From Phorcus lineatus (taxonomy: Eukaryota > Mollusca > Gastropoda > Trochida > Trochidae), in NCBI GenBank assembly GCA_921293015.1, contig OV121081.1, positions 3,906,001 to 3,970,000 of the forward strand: a stretch of 64,000 bases of DNA, read 5' to 3'. The notes under the pieces were generated by a model, which was not told where the DNA came from, ran no database searches, and was given only the letters and a program-made list of their open reading frames with translations. Below are positions 1-11,106 of this stretch, piece by piece. A program made the position numbers and the translations under genes. How positions within the stretch are numbered: the stretch's first letter is position 1; each line of letters starts with the position of its first letter.

Positions 1-831
1 CCCGATTTAAATATTTTGCATAACCGGAGCACTAACGGCGTGACGTCAAATAACATAACGCATATCCCAAGAAAAGTTGAGACTGGCAATTGATGCTTAG
101 GGCTCTATTGCACGCTTTTCCGGTTCAAATTAGACATAGGTATTCATTTTAACTTTTTATCGATACGATGAAAGACTCATTCCTACCAATTGACCTGCAG
201 TCACAATGAAAATTCTAAGACAGCTGCTATGGGCTTGGATGTATAAAAAAAATCCATGGTCAGCCGCGCACATGCAAAATGTATAAATTATGGACAGTTA
301 AAAACAACTGAACTAGTAATGTTTGCAGCTATTGAATTTACCTAAACTCTGAACTGAGAACAAAGGATGACATATAGTTAATTAAAGCAATGTTGTAAAT
401 TAACCGATATCGGCTGCCGGCCTTTTAATATAAACTTCATCAAGGAAAACGTACATATTTGCTAAATAAATTAAGAGGTGGATGGCTTGAGCGCGTATCG
501 TTAGTAATATCGAGACACATGCAGTATCTTTGCATTCGTTGTGTTTACGAAATATTAATGTGAACAAGTGCGTTTATTTTTCGATCTGATCTAATTGTGA
601 CATTATTTGTAAAAGAGGTTATCGTGCTCGTGAGTTTTGGGATGGTTAATATCATATCCTGCATTAGGAATGAACACTAAGTATTTAGCTCGCCAAGGCT
701 CGCAAGAACAATGTTTATTCCTAATTCAGGATATTTACCATCCCAAAACACACTCTCAGGATGCCCGCTATTTCATAGCTACTTCTAATCACGCTCCTAT
801 CTAACATCTGTACGTACTGTTCTATCCAAAG
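1..831. other. Intron of the VWDE-like gene, left edge
   Basis: No coding exon is visible. An in-frame TAA at 802-804 shows that the first exon cannot reach further left than its acceptor at 830-831. The stretch is AT-rich and holds a foldback element (630-753) and a TGACGTCA palindrome at about 39-46. Confidence 0.7.
630..753. repeat. Foldback (MITE-like) element
   Basis: The left arm (TTTTGGGATGGTTAATATCA at about 634) is answered by an inverted right arm (ATTTACCATCCCAAAA at about 731). Further pairing surrounds a short centre (ATCCTGCATTAGGAAT against ATTCCTAATTCAGGAT). This is a non-coding palindromic element of about 120 bp, with no target-site duplication that I can define. Confidence 0.65.
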
Positions 832-990
832 CCCCAAGATGGAGAGGTTCAACAATGGACAACAGAGGAGGCGACAAACTTTTGCAACACTTTCTTCAAT
901 AAATCCAAAGCAGCATTAGTTTGTGCAGACATATCCGGAATGGTCAGCATAGTTGACGAAAACAAAGCCAACTGTGTTTTGGATATATTG
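832..990 (+). CDS. VWDE-like exon a (53 codons)
   Basis: The exon is phase 0 to phase 0. The acceptor is CTATCCAAAG at 830-831 and the donor is GTTTGT at 991. It encodes a segment with WTTEEATNFCN and ends CVLDIL, a pattern I recognise from the region just before the EGF domain in VWDE-like proteins. It is the first exon of this gene inside the window; the protein begins further left. Confidence 0.8.
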
Positions 991-3900
991 GTTTGTTCTT
1001 TTTAATAAACTCTTTGAATTATCTCTCCATTAGAATGAGAATATCATAACAATATCTGCATATTTTAGCTAAAATTCACTCTTTGTAAATCTAAACATTT
1101 AAGGAGATGTTTTATGTTCATTTGTGAGCGTTCTTCATGAAATAGTGTTAAATTTAATGAACGGCGGGCTTCCTTGCAATTTATAAAAAGCACTAGTATA
1201 CATATATCTCATTTGTTTCCCTATGCCTTTCTTTCCGTCTTATCCCTAAACCTTTCGACCCCTTTCTACCTGATCTGTCCACTCTCTTTTGGATGCTTGT
1301 GATCCACGTGTTTAATAACTGAAATATTGTTCAAAACACGTTAAACCACAACTCACTCACTCATATGTTTCCCTATTAGCGGTAGAGGATATTACAATGT
1401 TAATGGTTAACACTTGTTTTTCAGCTGTTTTGCAACGATAGAGTTTGCTATTCACCTGATGTAAGATGGGTTTTTTTGTTTTATATTCTGATTTAATGTG
1501 TTGCAATTATCAATAATATCCAGGCATCGGGAAGTACGACATTTGCAAGCTTTGCCCTGGAATCATTGAAAGAGCTGTGCTTGAACGAAGTTCAGCTGGA
1601 CTCAACTCTGCAAGAGGAGCCTGAGCCTGGGGTCCCGTCTGTCTATGCGGCTCTGCTTGAAGTTACCTGTGACAACGAATGCTCTGACAGAGGGACTTGT
1701 GTGAAAGGTTGTAATAAACATAGTACTGAAAAACACACAAGGAATTGAAAATGATCATTATCTAAAAGAATTTAAAATATTGATTATAATATCCCTTCCC
1801 ATACATTATAAAACAGCAAGACTGACAAACGCCACATAATAAAAGTTTTCAAAAACATGATCATAAACGACTTCTAATTGAGCTCATATTTCAAATCCTA
1901 CACAATGTCATGCTGATTATTAATGAGGTTTCATACTTATCGTATATTTGTATGATTGTATTTTCTTTTGGCAAATGCTCGATGAAACGACACCGCTTAA
2001 TATCATAGTAACTGGATCAGGCCAATCTCATTGAAATGAAATCTAAAATACTCTAAAACGTTACGCAAATAGATCTCACCAGATCCCGTTACCCGAGCCG
2101 TCAGGTTTGCCTATGACAAAATTCAAAACAAGGAGTTTGCCCCGTATTCAAGGGTGCAGGCGAAATCTGTAACAGCAAAAACTAATAAGAGGATTCTTGT
2201 TGATTTTAGATAAGTCATATTCGATGTACAATTGCTAATGAGAATGACCCTTGTTCCGTCAAAGATTGAGATTCTATAACTATTTTTGTTTTTTGTTTGT
2301 AGAATTATAGGACTTGTTCAAATTACTTAACCTTTATCGTAGGAGAGTATAAGATTATGAGCGTTTCAACTTCATTTAATGATAATATATGTTTTCTCAC
2401 TTAGGGCTGTCGAAAGACGCGCATACTGATTGCTTTAAGTTATTTGCGTCAAGCAAATCACATCAAGAGATCAAGTTGGAGTCAAAGGTGAAAATAATGG
2501 CTTGTGTAAAATCTTCAATCTGCGTAAAAAAATGCCGCTAAAATATATTTATTTTAATGAGATTGACAATCAGGTAGCTTTAATAGTCCGTTTGCTTCCA
2601 ATTCGTACCGATGAATGCAATATTGATTAGAAAATAGAAAAATCTGTTTCAAAAAAGTTTTCACATCTAATGTATTTTCATGAACCAATTTGTGATGCTG
2701 ATTGTGATTTGATTTTCAAGCTTTTTTTAAATAAACGAATAAAAAAAAAGTTATTGAAGAACGGACCATACGATTGATGTTCTTTTATTACTTCTCATTA
2801 CACGGTGGTCAGAACAATGACTGAAACAGCCGGGTTTGGGCACGTGGAATTTTCTTAATTGGAGTCACTTCCGTCTATTGAAGCCGTCATGCGATGATTC
2901 TGACAATACGGCGTGTGTCAGTTTTATGATCTGTTAATGTAGGGGTGTGGATGTTATAAATTATATCTTATGATTACTTTTTGGGTTTGGCCAATTCGAA
3001 TTCATAGCGACCATCCTCAGTTGCTTTTATCGCCGTATCGAAAGTCCTGTTTCCATGTGATAGTCGTTTCGTTTCTTTGTTAAGAGACGTTAAGAATGTT
3101 TTGGGAGTTTATAATATGTACGATAGCCTGATTTTTTTATTTGTAAGTGCACATGTGAATAGGCGTCTGCCTCTTTTGGCTGCTCAATAAAGGTAAATAA
3201 AACTGGAATTTTTAAAACTATTTCTCTTTAAACAGGAAACTGTGTCTGTGATGAGGGTTTCGCTGGAAGAGACTGTTCTCAGGATGAGGCTGTTCCCCCT
3301 CAGATACTCGGCATGGACTTAAATGGTCATTGTGATGTTGCAACAGAAACCTGCAACGAGACTGCATTGATCGGAGACTTCTTTGACGAATTTGGTCAAA
3401 GACGGTGTCGTTTTGTTCCCTATTTGGTATGTGCTACGTTTGGCGATGGAATATAGAATTTTTAAAGCAGTATCATATGTTTTTTCTTACACAGAAGTGG
3501 TAATTTGTGTGATATTTTTGTCAACATAATACAAACTTTCAAAAATTATTTCATGAAATTTCAATCGTCCATTCAATTCCAGCTATTGGTGGACGGCTCC
3601 ACTATTGACGATCCAGCCACAGAATCTGATTCCCTTGTCGAGAGTTTCACTGAAGCCATTTGCCCTTTGCCCATTTCAAGACCAAAACGTGCAGCTGAAG
3701 TAACCATTCCAGCAGATTCAGTGATTGCATCAGGTTACAAGATATCATTAGCCAACTATGCGGACGTCTTTAGTGACGATGCTACCATCGTTCTGTACAA
3801 TTCTCAATGCCAGTCCTGCAGTGTGACTGACAAACTTGTCAACTGCATATTCACTGTAAGTGCGACTTTATGTCCACAATTAAAAAGGTCTATTTTTGTT

Positions 3901-6900
3901 AATGTGTTTATTTGATTAAGGACAGGTTTCTATAAGATTCCAGTATGCTGTAGTTTTACTAATTAATCAACATCAGAATCATAAAATAAATGTATTACTT
4001 GAATATCTACAAATTAGAGGACAATAGAATTAACCTTGAAGTGGCCAATAACTATAAACAATGTGATTGGTTTAAAAAAATGCTGCTAAAGGAAAACTTC
4101 AAGGGGAGTAGAAAGAAGTCCATTGAAACAATAAACATAGAGCCATGGGCTCTTTGGCTCATCAGGATATCCATGATTTATTATCCAAGGTTGCACATCC
4201 AAAATTTTTCTCAAGTAATACATTGTTACAATGTTTCTCCAAATGCCTCAGCTTGCTTTGAAAATAGTTAAGGCTGTGCCTTATACAAGCTTAAAATATT
4301 TTGTGTGGCCCCAAACCCAATTTTCACCCATTACTCTTCAACACTTCAAACAGATGTAATATTACTTCCTGTGCAACTGATCAGGATTCTCAAATTCTAG
4401 CCGAGGTAACAATAGAAATATGAAGGGAGTAGTATCTTTCGGAAGAGAATATCTAACACAGGAAAAAGTAAATGAATTAATGCAATAATCATTACAGCAT
4501 CATTTTGTGACATATAGAGATCCTAGTATCAACCTCCTCTTATCTGATGTAAGTTGAACACCTGTCAGCCTGACTATAGGGACTCTCCCACCCTTCAATC
4601 CCAAGTTACCTGAGTAAGCCTACCACCAAGACCAAATATACAGAGTATCATCTTCATGTAACAAAGATGTTGTTCTAAGATTATGAGCTATCAACGCCAA
4701 CGAGTTTGGGTGAATCGTCCTAAATTTGCACCCCTGCCACACCCAAACTGTATTTACCATTTTGAGATCATTCGACAATGGAAATTGTTTTGAGAACATT
4801 ATCGTTTCCTCATGGTGATACCGACACAAACACCTAAATCTCCTAAAAGTCTTGTACGTCGACCACAATTGGTAAGTAAAATATCAACAGACCCAAATGT
4901 AGTGACTGACATGTGTAACTCAACACTCATAAGTCTTGTTGATAAACATGCTCAGGTTCTGGTTAAAAATTTAAAAAGGTTTTTAATAAAAGACAATGCA
5001 TGATCATAGTGTAAAACGTGTACAAACGTATTTTTTTACTTATTGTTTGTTTATTTTGAAACATTACTATCACAAAATAAAACAAGAAAACTAATTAATG
5101 AAAATACGGACGAAGAACAAAAAGGCATCCCCATATCAGTTTACTGCTTTAAATAGAAAGGGGCGCATTATTTGCAGGGCTGTGCAAAGGACTTTGCGAA
5201 GACTTTTTAGCTCATCAGGTCTGAAAGACCCGATGGGCTTATGGCATGGCATGGCGTCCGGCGTCCGTCCATCCGTCCGTCCGTAAACTTTTCACTTTTT
5301 CGACTTCTTCTCCAGAACCAATGACTCTAGAGAGCTGAGATTTTATGTGCATACTCCTTGGCAAATGGGGATTCTAAATTGTAGATTTCGTGACCCCATG
5401 ACCCCAAATGGGGTCACAAGGGTCAAAACCTTAAAAATCTATTTAATCTTCTTCTCCAGTTCCAAAAGGTCCAGAGAGCTGAAAAGTTGTGTGTAGACTT
5501 CTTGGGGATGGGGATTCTAAATTGTAGATTTTGTGACCCATGACCCCAAATGAGGTCAGAGGGGTCAAAACATGAAAAACCTATTTTCATCTTCTTCTCC
5601 AGTTCCAAAAGGTCCAGAGCGCTAAATAGTTGTATGTAGACTCCTTGGGCACTGGAGATTCTAAATTGTAGGTTTGGTGACCCCATGACCCCAAATGGGG
5701 TCACAGGGGTCAAAACCTGAAAAACCTATTTTCATCTTCTTCTCCAGTTCCAAAAGGTCTAGAGAGCTGAAAAGGTGTGTGTAGACTCCTTGGCCAACGG
5801 GGATCCTAAATTGTAGGTTTGGTGACCCCATGACCCCAAATGGGGTCAGAGGGGTCAAAACATGAAAAACCTATTTTCATCTTCTTCTCCAGTTCCAAAA
5901 GGTCCAGAGCGCTGAATAGTTGTATGTAGACTCCTTGGGCACTGGAGATTCTAAATTGTAGGTTTGGTGACCCCATGACCCCAAATGGGGTCACAGGGGT
6001 CAAAACCTGAAAAACCTATTTTCATCTTCTTCTCCAGTTCCAAAAGGTCTAGAGAGCTGAAATGGTGTGTGTAGACTCCTTGGCCAACGGGGATTCTAAA
6101 TTGTAGGTTTGGTGACCCCATGACCCCAAATGGGGTCAGAGGGGTCAAAACATGAAAAACCTATTTTCATCTTCTTCTCCAGTTCCAAAAGGTCCAGAGA
6201 GCTGAATAGTTGTATGTTGACTCCTTGGGCACTGGAGATTCTAAATTGTAGGTTTGGTGACCCCATGACCCCAAATGGGGTCACAGGGGTCAAAACCTGA
6301 AAAACCTATTTTCATCTTCTTCTCCAGTTCCAAAAGGTCTTGATAGCTTAATAGTTGTGTGTAGACTCCTTGGACAATGGGGATTCTAAATTGTAGGTTT
6401 GGTGACCCCATGACCCCAAATGGGGTCACAGGGGTCAAAACCTAAAAAACCTAATTTCATCTTTTTCCCTAGTTCCAAAAGGTCTAGAGAGCTGAAAAAT
6501 TGTGTGTAGACTCCTTGGACACTGGGGATCCTAAATTGTAGGTTTGGTGACCACTTGACCCCAAATGGGGTCACAGGGGTCAAAACCTTAAAATCCTACT
6601 TTCATCTTCTTCTCCAGTTCCAAAAGGTCTTGATAGCTTAATAGTTGTGTGTAGACTCCTTGGACAATGGGGATTCTGAATTGTAGGTTTGGTGACCCCT
6701 TGACCCCAAATGGGCAATGGGCATTGTTAATTTGATTGTGAATAACTCGGACGTTGGGACAGGCTATCTTTCCTACACTGCCCATGACCCCATGGTCTAA
6801 ACCCAAACACCTATTTCTATCAAAAGTCTGATGAGCTACAGAGCCCATGGCTCTATTTTTTAGAGATATGATCTAATTTACGCTTCAGTCAAATATGAGC

Positions 6901-9900
6901 CAAGTAAGACTGTTTCGACGGGAATGTGTAGTTGCACGTGACTTGCCATGGCAACTGTGCAATTGACGATCACTGCCATGAATGAACTAGCAAGGAAAGT
7001 AATGCTAACTTGTTAACTACGAAAAAGGACTGTATACAAAACGAAATATCGGAAATTTAGCAACAATACTCGCGTCAAAGACTGCTTTCATTTACCGATT
7101 TTCTCTCTTAAACAAATCTGAACTTTGCCTTCTCGCTTATAACTTAAGTCTCTTTTTTCTGAATTTGAATAACAAAACCGTTCACTGCGATAACCAATGC
7201 CGTCATCTGACATTTAATATATAAGTTTTTAGAAGGCGTCATCTGGTTACGGAGATTTAAAGTGACAAAGCTGCCATTATTTCCTTCACTTAAAAACAAT
7301 AACACTCGTGCGGCTCGGCAAGCTCCTGCGGAACTTCCAATCCTCCGTCACTCTGGGCTAAATGTTCTGATTCTCTTCACGAAAATTTGTACTTAAATTA
7401 CCCGCCCTGAGCCTTGGAACTTAAAGCAACAGGGCAGAAATATTTAATTAGATATGAGGGGGAGATTAGTAATATTAGTGGTTTGAAATATAGCAATGTG
7501 AAGGCCCCAATATTTCGTATCTTATTCCGGCCAATATATTGGCATAATACATCCTCACTCGACATGAAGTTTATACAAATGGAAAAAGCAAATAGGTATG
7601 CAGATAAGGCATATACGGTGTGTAGTTTGGTAAAGAGAACGCAGACTGTATCAAAGGTTTCATTTCCCTTTCGACCATTTTCAATTACTTTCATTTTAAT
7701 TCAACTTAAAAAAGTGTAAAATGAATTTAAACTTGTATAAGTTATCTAGCTATCGATTGTGCCTACGACATTGTGGCTTTTTATTGATTCTACTATTGAA
7801 GTAGCCAGATGTTAAGCTACCAGTTACAGCAAACATTGTAATCAATTCTCATGTTGGCAACTGAATATTTAAAAAGAAATGAATGAATTTTTTAATACAT
7901 TTTGAATAAATGATTAAGGTGATAATTACTTTGGGGTGCTTTGGCCCTCAAGCAATAAACTATTGATAAGCACACTCACAGAAAATTTGTAACCTGTCAA
8001 TAATTTAGCTTTGTGAATGACAACCTATAACTCTATAAATTGAGAAATTGCTATTCTGAATTTAGACGAAGTCGTGCATTGTGGGAAGCCAATGCATAAA
8101 CCATGGAGACACCCATCCTGAAAACCCGTGCTTCACATGTGATGCAACCATGCCTAACAGGAGATGGCTTAGGAAAAATGGTAAGTGTTCAGTTGGAACA
8201 AAGTAGTTTTACAGCAACATTGAATAAATAGTTTTTTTAAATTTCAAAAAAACATATCATTATATTTTCTCTAAAAGACATTTTTCATTTTGTATATGTT
8301 ACAATAAGATTGTGAAACTAAGATTTTCGTAAAATCCCTGATTTTTTTTGAGAATATGTAGAATCCACAGTTCAGGACTAAGGACTTAAGGATAGAATTT
8401 ATGATGAGGTTATTTCACAAGAATCCTGATATCAATGGATAAGGTAAAACTGAATATATAAGGGTTTTATTTGAAAGTCATCATTGACTCATGGGTAAAA
8501 GATTGTTTCTCTTCTGTCGCACCAAAAGAAAAATCTTCCCTGACGAAAAGCTGGCTCCCTTTCAGTTTCTTTGCTGCTTTGATTATATCGTACTTCTGAC
8601 AGGTCTTTAAAAGTTTCAGTATCATTACCATTCCCCGCATCACCCTTTGAGCTCGCTGGATGGGAATGTCGTCGGTGTCGATGCCCCACTTGTCTCATCT
8701 TAATATGATTCTTCTGGATTTCTCTTCACTGAAGGTATCCGAAGTCACATAAAGAAACAGCTTAATTTGGGGGGTATACATGCAAACCAAAAATTAATTC
8801 TGTTTTTTTACAATTGAAGTTGCTGTGGCACCTACTGTAACATAGTTTGTGGGCTTACAAACACTTGCACCTGTGTGTTTGGCACTGTTTTTTCCTCTTC
8901 TGTAGTCACAGTGGAAGGATCCTTGACCATCGGTAGCTGTAGCACTAACAGACAAAGTGTAAGTGTGTATTCAGTGTTGACAGCTGAGGCATTAGGGGAC
9001 TGGCGCGGGGAACACATTTGGAAGACGAGATAGTGTATTGTATGGGGTCCGTTTTATTCCAGAATGGTGAGCGCAGCTATTCTATTGCTAAACAAATAAA
9101 TTTATAAGAAGCAACTTCTCCAGCTCTCATGGAAGACAGGGGTTTCTGTATGACAAACTTTGTCAGGTGCCACTAGAACAGCATTATCCACTTATGTGGG
9201 CCTTTATGAGATGACTGCATATCAGTCAAATTCTCTAGATCGGATAGGCTTTACAACAACACAAGAAGTATTTAGGCGCTTCTTCTTTTCTTGACACACG
9301 AGACAGTGAGACTTGGAGAGTTCAACAGCATGAGTCTCGATGTTAGCATACTTCTGCGAGAGGTGTTTCAACATCATATCTCGACCACCGTGACCAGTCC
9401 CATTGTGCGCCTTGTTGATGATGTCATAATTGTGACTTCCTTTTCTTGATTTGAGTTTTGACATCAGCACAACTGAGCACTTCATTTAGGAAAGAGATAT
9501 TTCTGACATTGTGCATCATTATCAAATAACATTTCCCTGAATTCTGTTTTTTGTGTGCAGGTTGTGACGTTTTGTCGTGCAGGAATGCAATGCAATATAA
9601 ACAAACAAGGCAGTTTTCTTGAATAGTCAGATTAATCTCACGGCATATACACCTACTGTTAGCCGAACCATGAATCAAAATGAATTGAGTACCAATTGAG
9701 TACCAATCTAGTTAAAACTAAAGGACTTAGGGGATGTATAAGCATTACATCTAGTTTTAACTAGATTGCATGAGTACTAACTAACACAAAATACAATTCA
9801 TTTTGTGACTTTATATGTTCAGATTTATTTGAAATGTGTTTAGTGAAATTTTGTAATAATGGAATTCATATTTCAGTAATTTCGTGAAAACCGTAGATTC

Positions 9901-11026
9901 ATAATCTTACTGTAACGTAGCAATCATATCTTTATCGCAATGCCAAAGCATAGCTTTGAGGTATAAGCCTACTTCCTGAGGCTGATCTTCCCACTATCTT
10001 TTTTTGTTTTTTGTGTGCTTGTCATCAACTTGTTTAATAACTGAAATTTTGTTTTAAACACGTTGAACCTTACCAAACTCACTCAACCACTCAAGAAAAA
10101 TATGTCGTGAACGTGTTTATAATGTCGACAAAGATCATATTACATTTATCATGCATTTTAGATATTCTTATCTATATATTGAACGAAATATGTTGTATTT
10201 TCATAGGTACATTTTTTACCATTTGTTCCACTTACGTTTATTGCTAAGCAGCGATTGATTTGAATTTCAGCATATAGATTTTGTTTATGAATTGTTTATT
10301 TCTCTTCGACACTGCAGAGGAGTCATGTATGTCTGACTCTGAAGAAGGAGAAGATTCTAAGCTTTGGATAATTGGACCTTCTGTCGGAGGCGTTTTTCTG
10401 GCTGTAATGGGAGTGGCAGTGACCTGCTTCGTTTTGCAAAGAGGGTATGAATCTTGTTTTCTAATGTTCACTGTAAAAATATCCACTGTAGAAAAAACAT
10501 TCATATAAAGTTATCAATCCATAACCATGTACTGACTACAATTTAAGATGCTCATCACCAAATATACAAATTTTAGTTTCTATGTCAAAAAGATTTTATT
10601 CTTAAAATTAAAAAAATTGGGAATCCTATGTCAGCCGTTTTTGGGAAGATTTTAAAGAACGCGTGCCACACCCATATTTGAGATTGGGTAAGTCCTAAAA
10701 TTACAAATTCTGTTCACTTTGGTGCCAGGTGCATCCCCCTTAATTTCAACTTTTGGGGGTGCAGAAGTTTGGGAGGATCAGTTGGCTATGTGTAACGTTT
10801 ATGGATGACGCCTCGCTCCAGTCATACAATGAACTACAGACTATAGCTTAAGTCGATCTGATAGGTCAGATGAGTTTATATGTAAAGAATTTCTTTCCTT
10901 TGTGCTGTGATCATGACTTTTCATTTATCATTCTCTATGATTTTAAACTGGTCCTTGCAGAAATTGTATTTAATTTTCAGAAAGTCAAGGAAGGTTGCAA
11001 ACACACCACGAAGCTCTGTCAAGTGA
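832..11026 (+). CDS. VWDE-like transmembrane protein, C-terminal 364 aa (7 exons, 5' part outside window)
   Basis: The exons are 832-990, 1524-1707, 3236-3426, 3583-3855, 8066-8180, 10318-10444 and 10981-11026, all with AG/GT borders and compatible phases (0,1,0,0,1,2). They give 364 residues ending at TGA. Visible parts in order: a Cys-containing segment with WTTEEATNFC and CVLDI (1-77), an EGF domain with six cysteines (102-128), a segment starting NGHCD with the SQCQSC-type motif (about 139-265), a furin-type RPKR (211-214), a short CxxC segment (274-295), an acidic stalk, a helix of about 25 hydrophobic residues (323-347) and a basic cytoplasmic tail. This order matches the C-terminal half of von Willebrand factor D and EGF domain (VWDE-like) proteins, which are abundant in molluscs. 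The upstream vWD domain would lie outside the window. Function is unknown; an extracellular or cell-surface adhesion role is inferred. It converges on OXR1. Confidence 0.82.
1290..1366 (+). mobile_element. SINE 3' tail (copy 1)
   Basis: GCTTGTGATCCACGTG is followed by TTTAATAACTGAAATATTG and ends ACCACAACTCACTCACTC. The same tail recurs at about 10013-10095 and, in the minus orientation, at 35145-35205. This marks a dispersed SINE family with a CTCACT tail. The tRNA-like head is missing here. Confidence 0.6.
1524..1707 (+). CDS. VWDE-like exon b, first half of EGF domain
   Basis: The acceptor is AATATCCAG and the donor GTTGTA, entering in phase 0 and leaving in phase 1. It encodes ASGSTTFASFALESLKELC, an acidic linker, then CDNECSDRGTCVK, the first three cysteines of an EGF module. 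The EGF domain is split by the intron and completed by the next exon. Confidence 0.85.
1708..3235. other. Intron, nothing notable
   Basis: AT-rich intron sequence between two phase-matched exons. I see no coding sequence or clear repeat in it. Confidence 0.7.
3236..3426 (+). CDS. VWDE-like exon c, second half of EGF domain
   Basis: The acceptor is TTTAAACAG and the donor GTATGT. The split Gly codon gives GNCVCDEGFAGRDC, the CxC-xxGF-xGxxC end of a standard EGF domain. It is followed by PPQILGMDLNGHCDVATETC, the start of the next conserved VWDE-type segment. Confidence 0.88.
3583..3855 (+). CDS. VWDE-like exon d with furin-type site
   Basis: The acceptor is TTCAATTCCAG and the donor GTAAGT; 91 codons, phase 0 at both ends. 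It encodes a beta-rich extracellular segment with paired cysteines (CQSC). The tetrapeptide RPKR at 3679-3690, followed by AAEV, fits the R-x-K/R-R furin consensus. The start lies inside a longer open frame, but the splice acceptor and the phase of the neighbouring exon fix it. Confidence 0.87.
4136..4168 (+). repeat. Fragment resembling the end of the 5205-6857 element
   Basis: AGAGCCATGGGCTCT followed by GGCTCATCAGG is nearly the reverse complement of the right end of the satellite-bearing element (6833-6855). A second, truncated copy of that family is the simplest reading. Confidence 0.5.
5205..6857 (+). mobile_element. Non-autonomous foldback element carrying a satellite
   Basis: The left end contains TAGCTCATCAGGTCTG, a small GGTCTGAAAGACC palindrome and a GTCCGTCCATCCGTCCGTCC tract. 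The right end, read in reverse, starts AGAGCCATGGGCTCTGTAGC and continues TCATCAGACT, so the two ends share an inverted TAGCTCATCAG. The family type (GTCCGTCC followed by CTTCTTCTCCAG) is widespread in mollusc genomes from my memory. It encodes no protein; the many 65-residue minus-strand frames are shadows of the satellite. Confidence 0.65.
5390..6720. repeat. 145-bp satellite, about 9-10 units
   Basis: The landmark GACCCCAAATGGGGTC recurs every ~145 bp from about 5400 to 6710. The first unit grades into the head of the host element, so the satellite grew from the element's own interior. Between about 5570 and 6290 neighbouring units alternate between two types (GGGCACTGGAGATT and GGCCAACGGGGAT), which gives a 290-bp higher-order period. 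Confidence 0.9.
8066..8180 (+). CDS. VWDE-like exon e (short CxxC segment)
   Basis: The acceptor is TCTGAATTTAG and the donor GTAAGT; phase 0 in, phase 1 out. It encodes TKSCIVGSQCINHGDTHPEN followed by PCFTCDATMP and a WLRKN end. This short cysteine segment normally follows the CQxC segment in VWDE-like proteins. It is too short to appear as an open frame of its own, and was found from the splice phases and the family pattern. Confidence 0.85.
8500..8720 (-). mobile_element. LINE ORF1-type remnant
   Basis: The minus strand reads DTDDIPIQRAQRV, then KAAKKLKGSQLFVREDF. This is the pattern of the C-terminal part of the ORF1 protein of L1/CR1-like LINEs (an ERAHR-like motif, then KLKG...VNEDF). 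The matching basic stretch is short and no reverse transcriptase follows, so this is a truncated piece of about 220 bp. Confidence 0.5.
8815..9485 (-). pseudogene. Fossil of a KRBA2-like integrase element (broken)
   Basis: The minus strand encodes an H2C2 integrase zinc-binding segment (GHGGRDMMLKHLSQKYANI, then CLVCQEKKKR). Further on lies a cysteine-rich tail of the type CQTHRCKC...LCYSRCHS. Both are features of KRAB-A-domain-containing-2-like proteins, which derive from integrase-bearing (Ginger- or Gypsy-type) elements. The copy is incomplete and clearly broken. No long terminal repeats are recognisable, and its degree of decay suggests an old insertion. Confidence 0.55.
9676..9805. repeat. 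Palindromic MITE, 130 bp
   Basis: The outer ends CAAAATGAATTG and CAATTCATTTTG are perfect inverted repeats. The inner arms AATCTAGTTAAAACTA (9705-9720) and TAGTTTTAACTAGATT (9752-9767) are also perfect. The centre is about 30 bp and nothing is encoded. Confidence 0.8.
10013..10095 (+). mobile_element. SINE 3' tail (copy 2)
   Basis: TGTGCTTGTCATCAACTTG, then TTTAATAACTGAAATTTTG and CAAACTCACTCAACCACTC, align with the copy at 1290-1366. The copy is truncated at its 5' side. Confidence 0.6.
10318..10444 (+). CDS. VWDE-like exon f (transmembrane helix)
   Basis: The acceptor is GACACTGCAG and the donor GTATGA; phase 1 in, phase 2 out. It encodes an acidic juxtamembrane stretch (ESCMSDSEEGEDSK) and one hydrophobic helix beginning LWIIGPSVGG and ending VTCFVLQRG. 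A Gly-x-x-x-Gly-type spacing lies inside the helix. It anchors the protein as type I. Confidence 0.87.
10445..10980. other. Last intron of the VWDE-like gene
   Basis: No feature of note. A second possible acceptor (TCCTTGCAG at about 10960) would add only three residues before a TAA, so the acceptor at 10979-10980 is preferred. Confidence 0.6.
10981..11026 (+). CDS. VWDE-like terminal coding exon (cytoplasmic tail)
   Basis: The acceptor is TTTAATTTTCAG. One base completes the split Gly codon, then 14 codons and TGA follow. The tail is KSRKVANTPRSSVK, basic right after the helix as expected for a cytoplasmic stop-transfer end. The exon is only 46 bp and was found from the phase-2 donor of the previous exon. 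Confidence 0.75.
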
Positions 11027-11100
11027 TTTTCAATAGAGCAACCGCTGTTCATCTTATATCTGTGATTAATATTTACTATTGCTAAATATATCGTTAATTT

Positions 11101-11106
11101 AATAAA
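11101..11106 (+). terminator. Poly(A) signal of the VWDE-like gene
   Basis: AATAAA lies 75 bp after the TGA at 11024-11026, with a T-rich stretch following. It is the nearest canonical signal. Confidence 0.6.

Larger units (their letters stand above)
3856..8065. other. Large intron with satellite-bearing element
   Basis: The intron joins phase-0 exons. It holds a stray element end (about 4136-4168) and the satellite-bearing foldback element (5205-6857). The rest (3860-5200 and 6860-8060) shows no exon that I can support. Confidence 0.7.
8181..10317. other. Intron holding several old mobile elements
   Basis: In order it contains a LINE ORF1 remnant (8500-8720), an integrase fossil (8815-9485), a palindromic MITE (9676-9805) and a SINE tail (about 10013-10095). 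No host exon is needed between the flanking exons, because their phases already match. Confidence 0.7.

Noticed and set aside
5390-6720. Regular repeats suggesting a CRISPR array
   Set aside because: Units are contiguous with no unique spacers and the genome is eukaryotic; the same holds for the other arrays.
5423-6848. Series of 65-residue frames with the same sequence
   Set aside because: Translated copies of the 145-bp satellite unit.
7398-7719. About 100-codon frames on both strands
   Set aside because: Mutual shadows inside an intron, without splice or family support.
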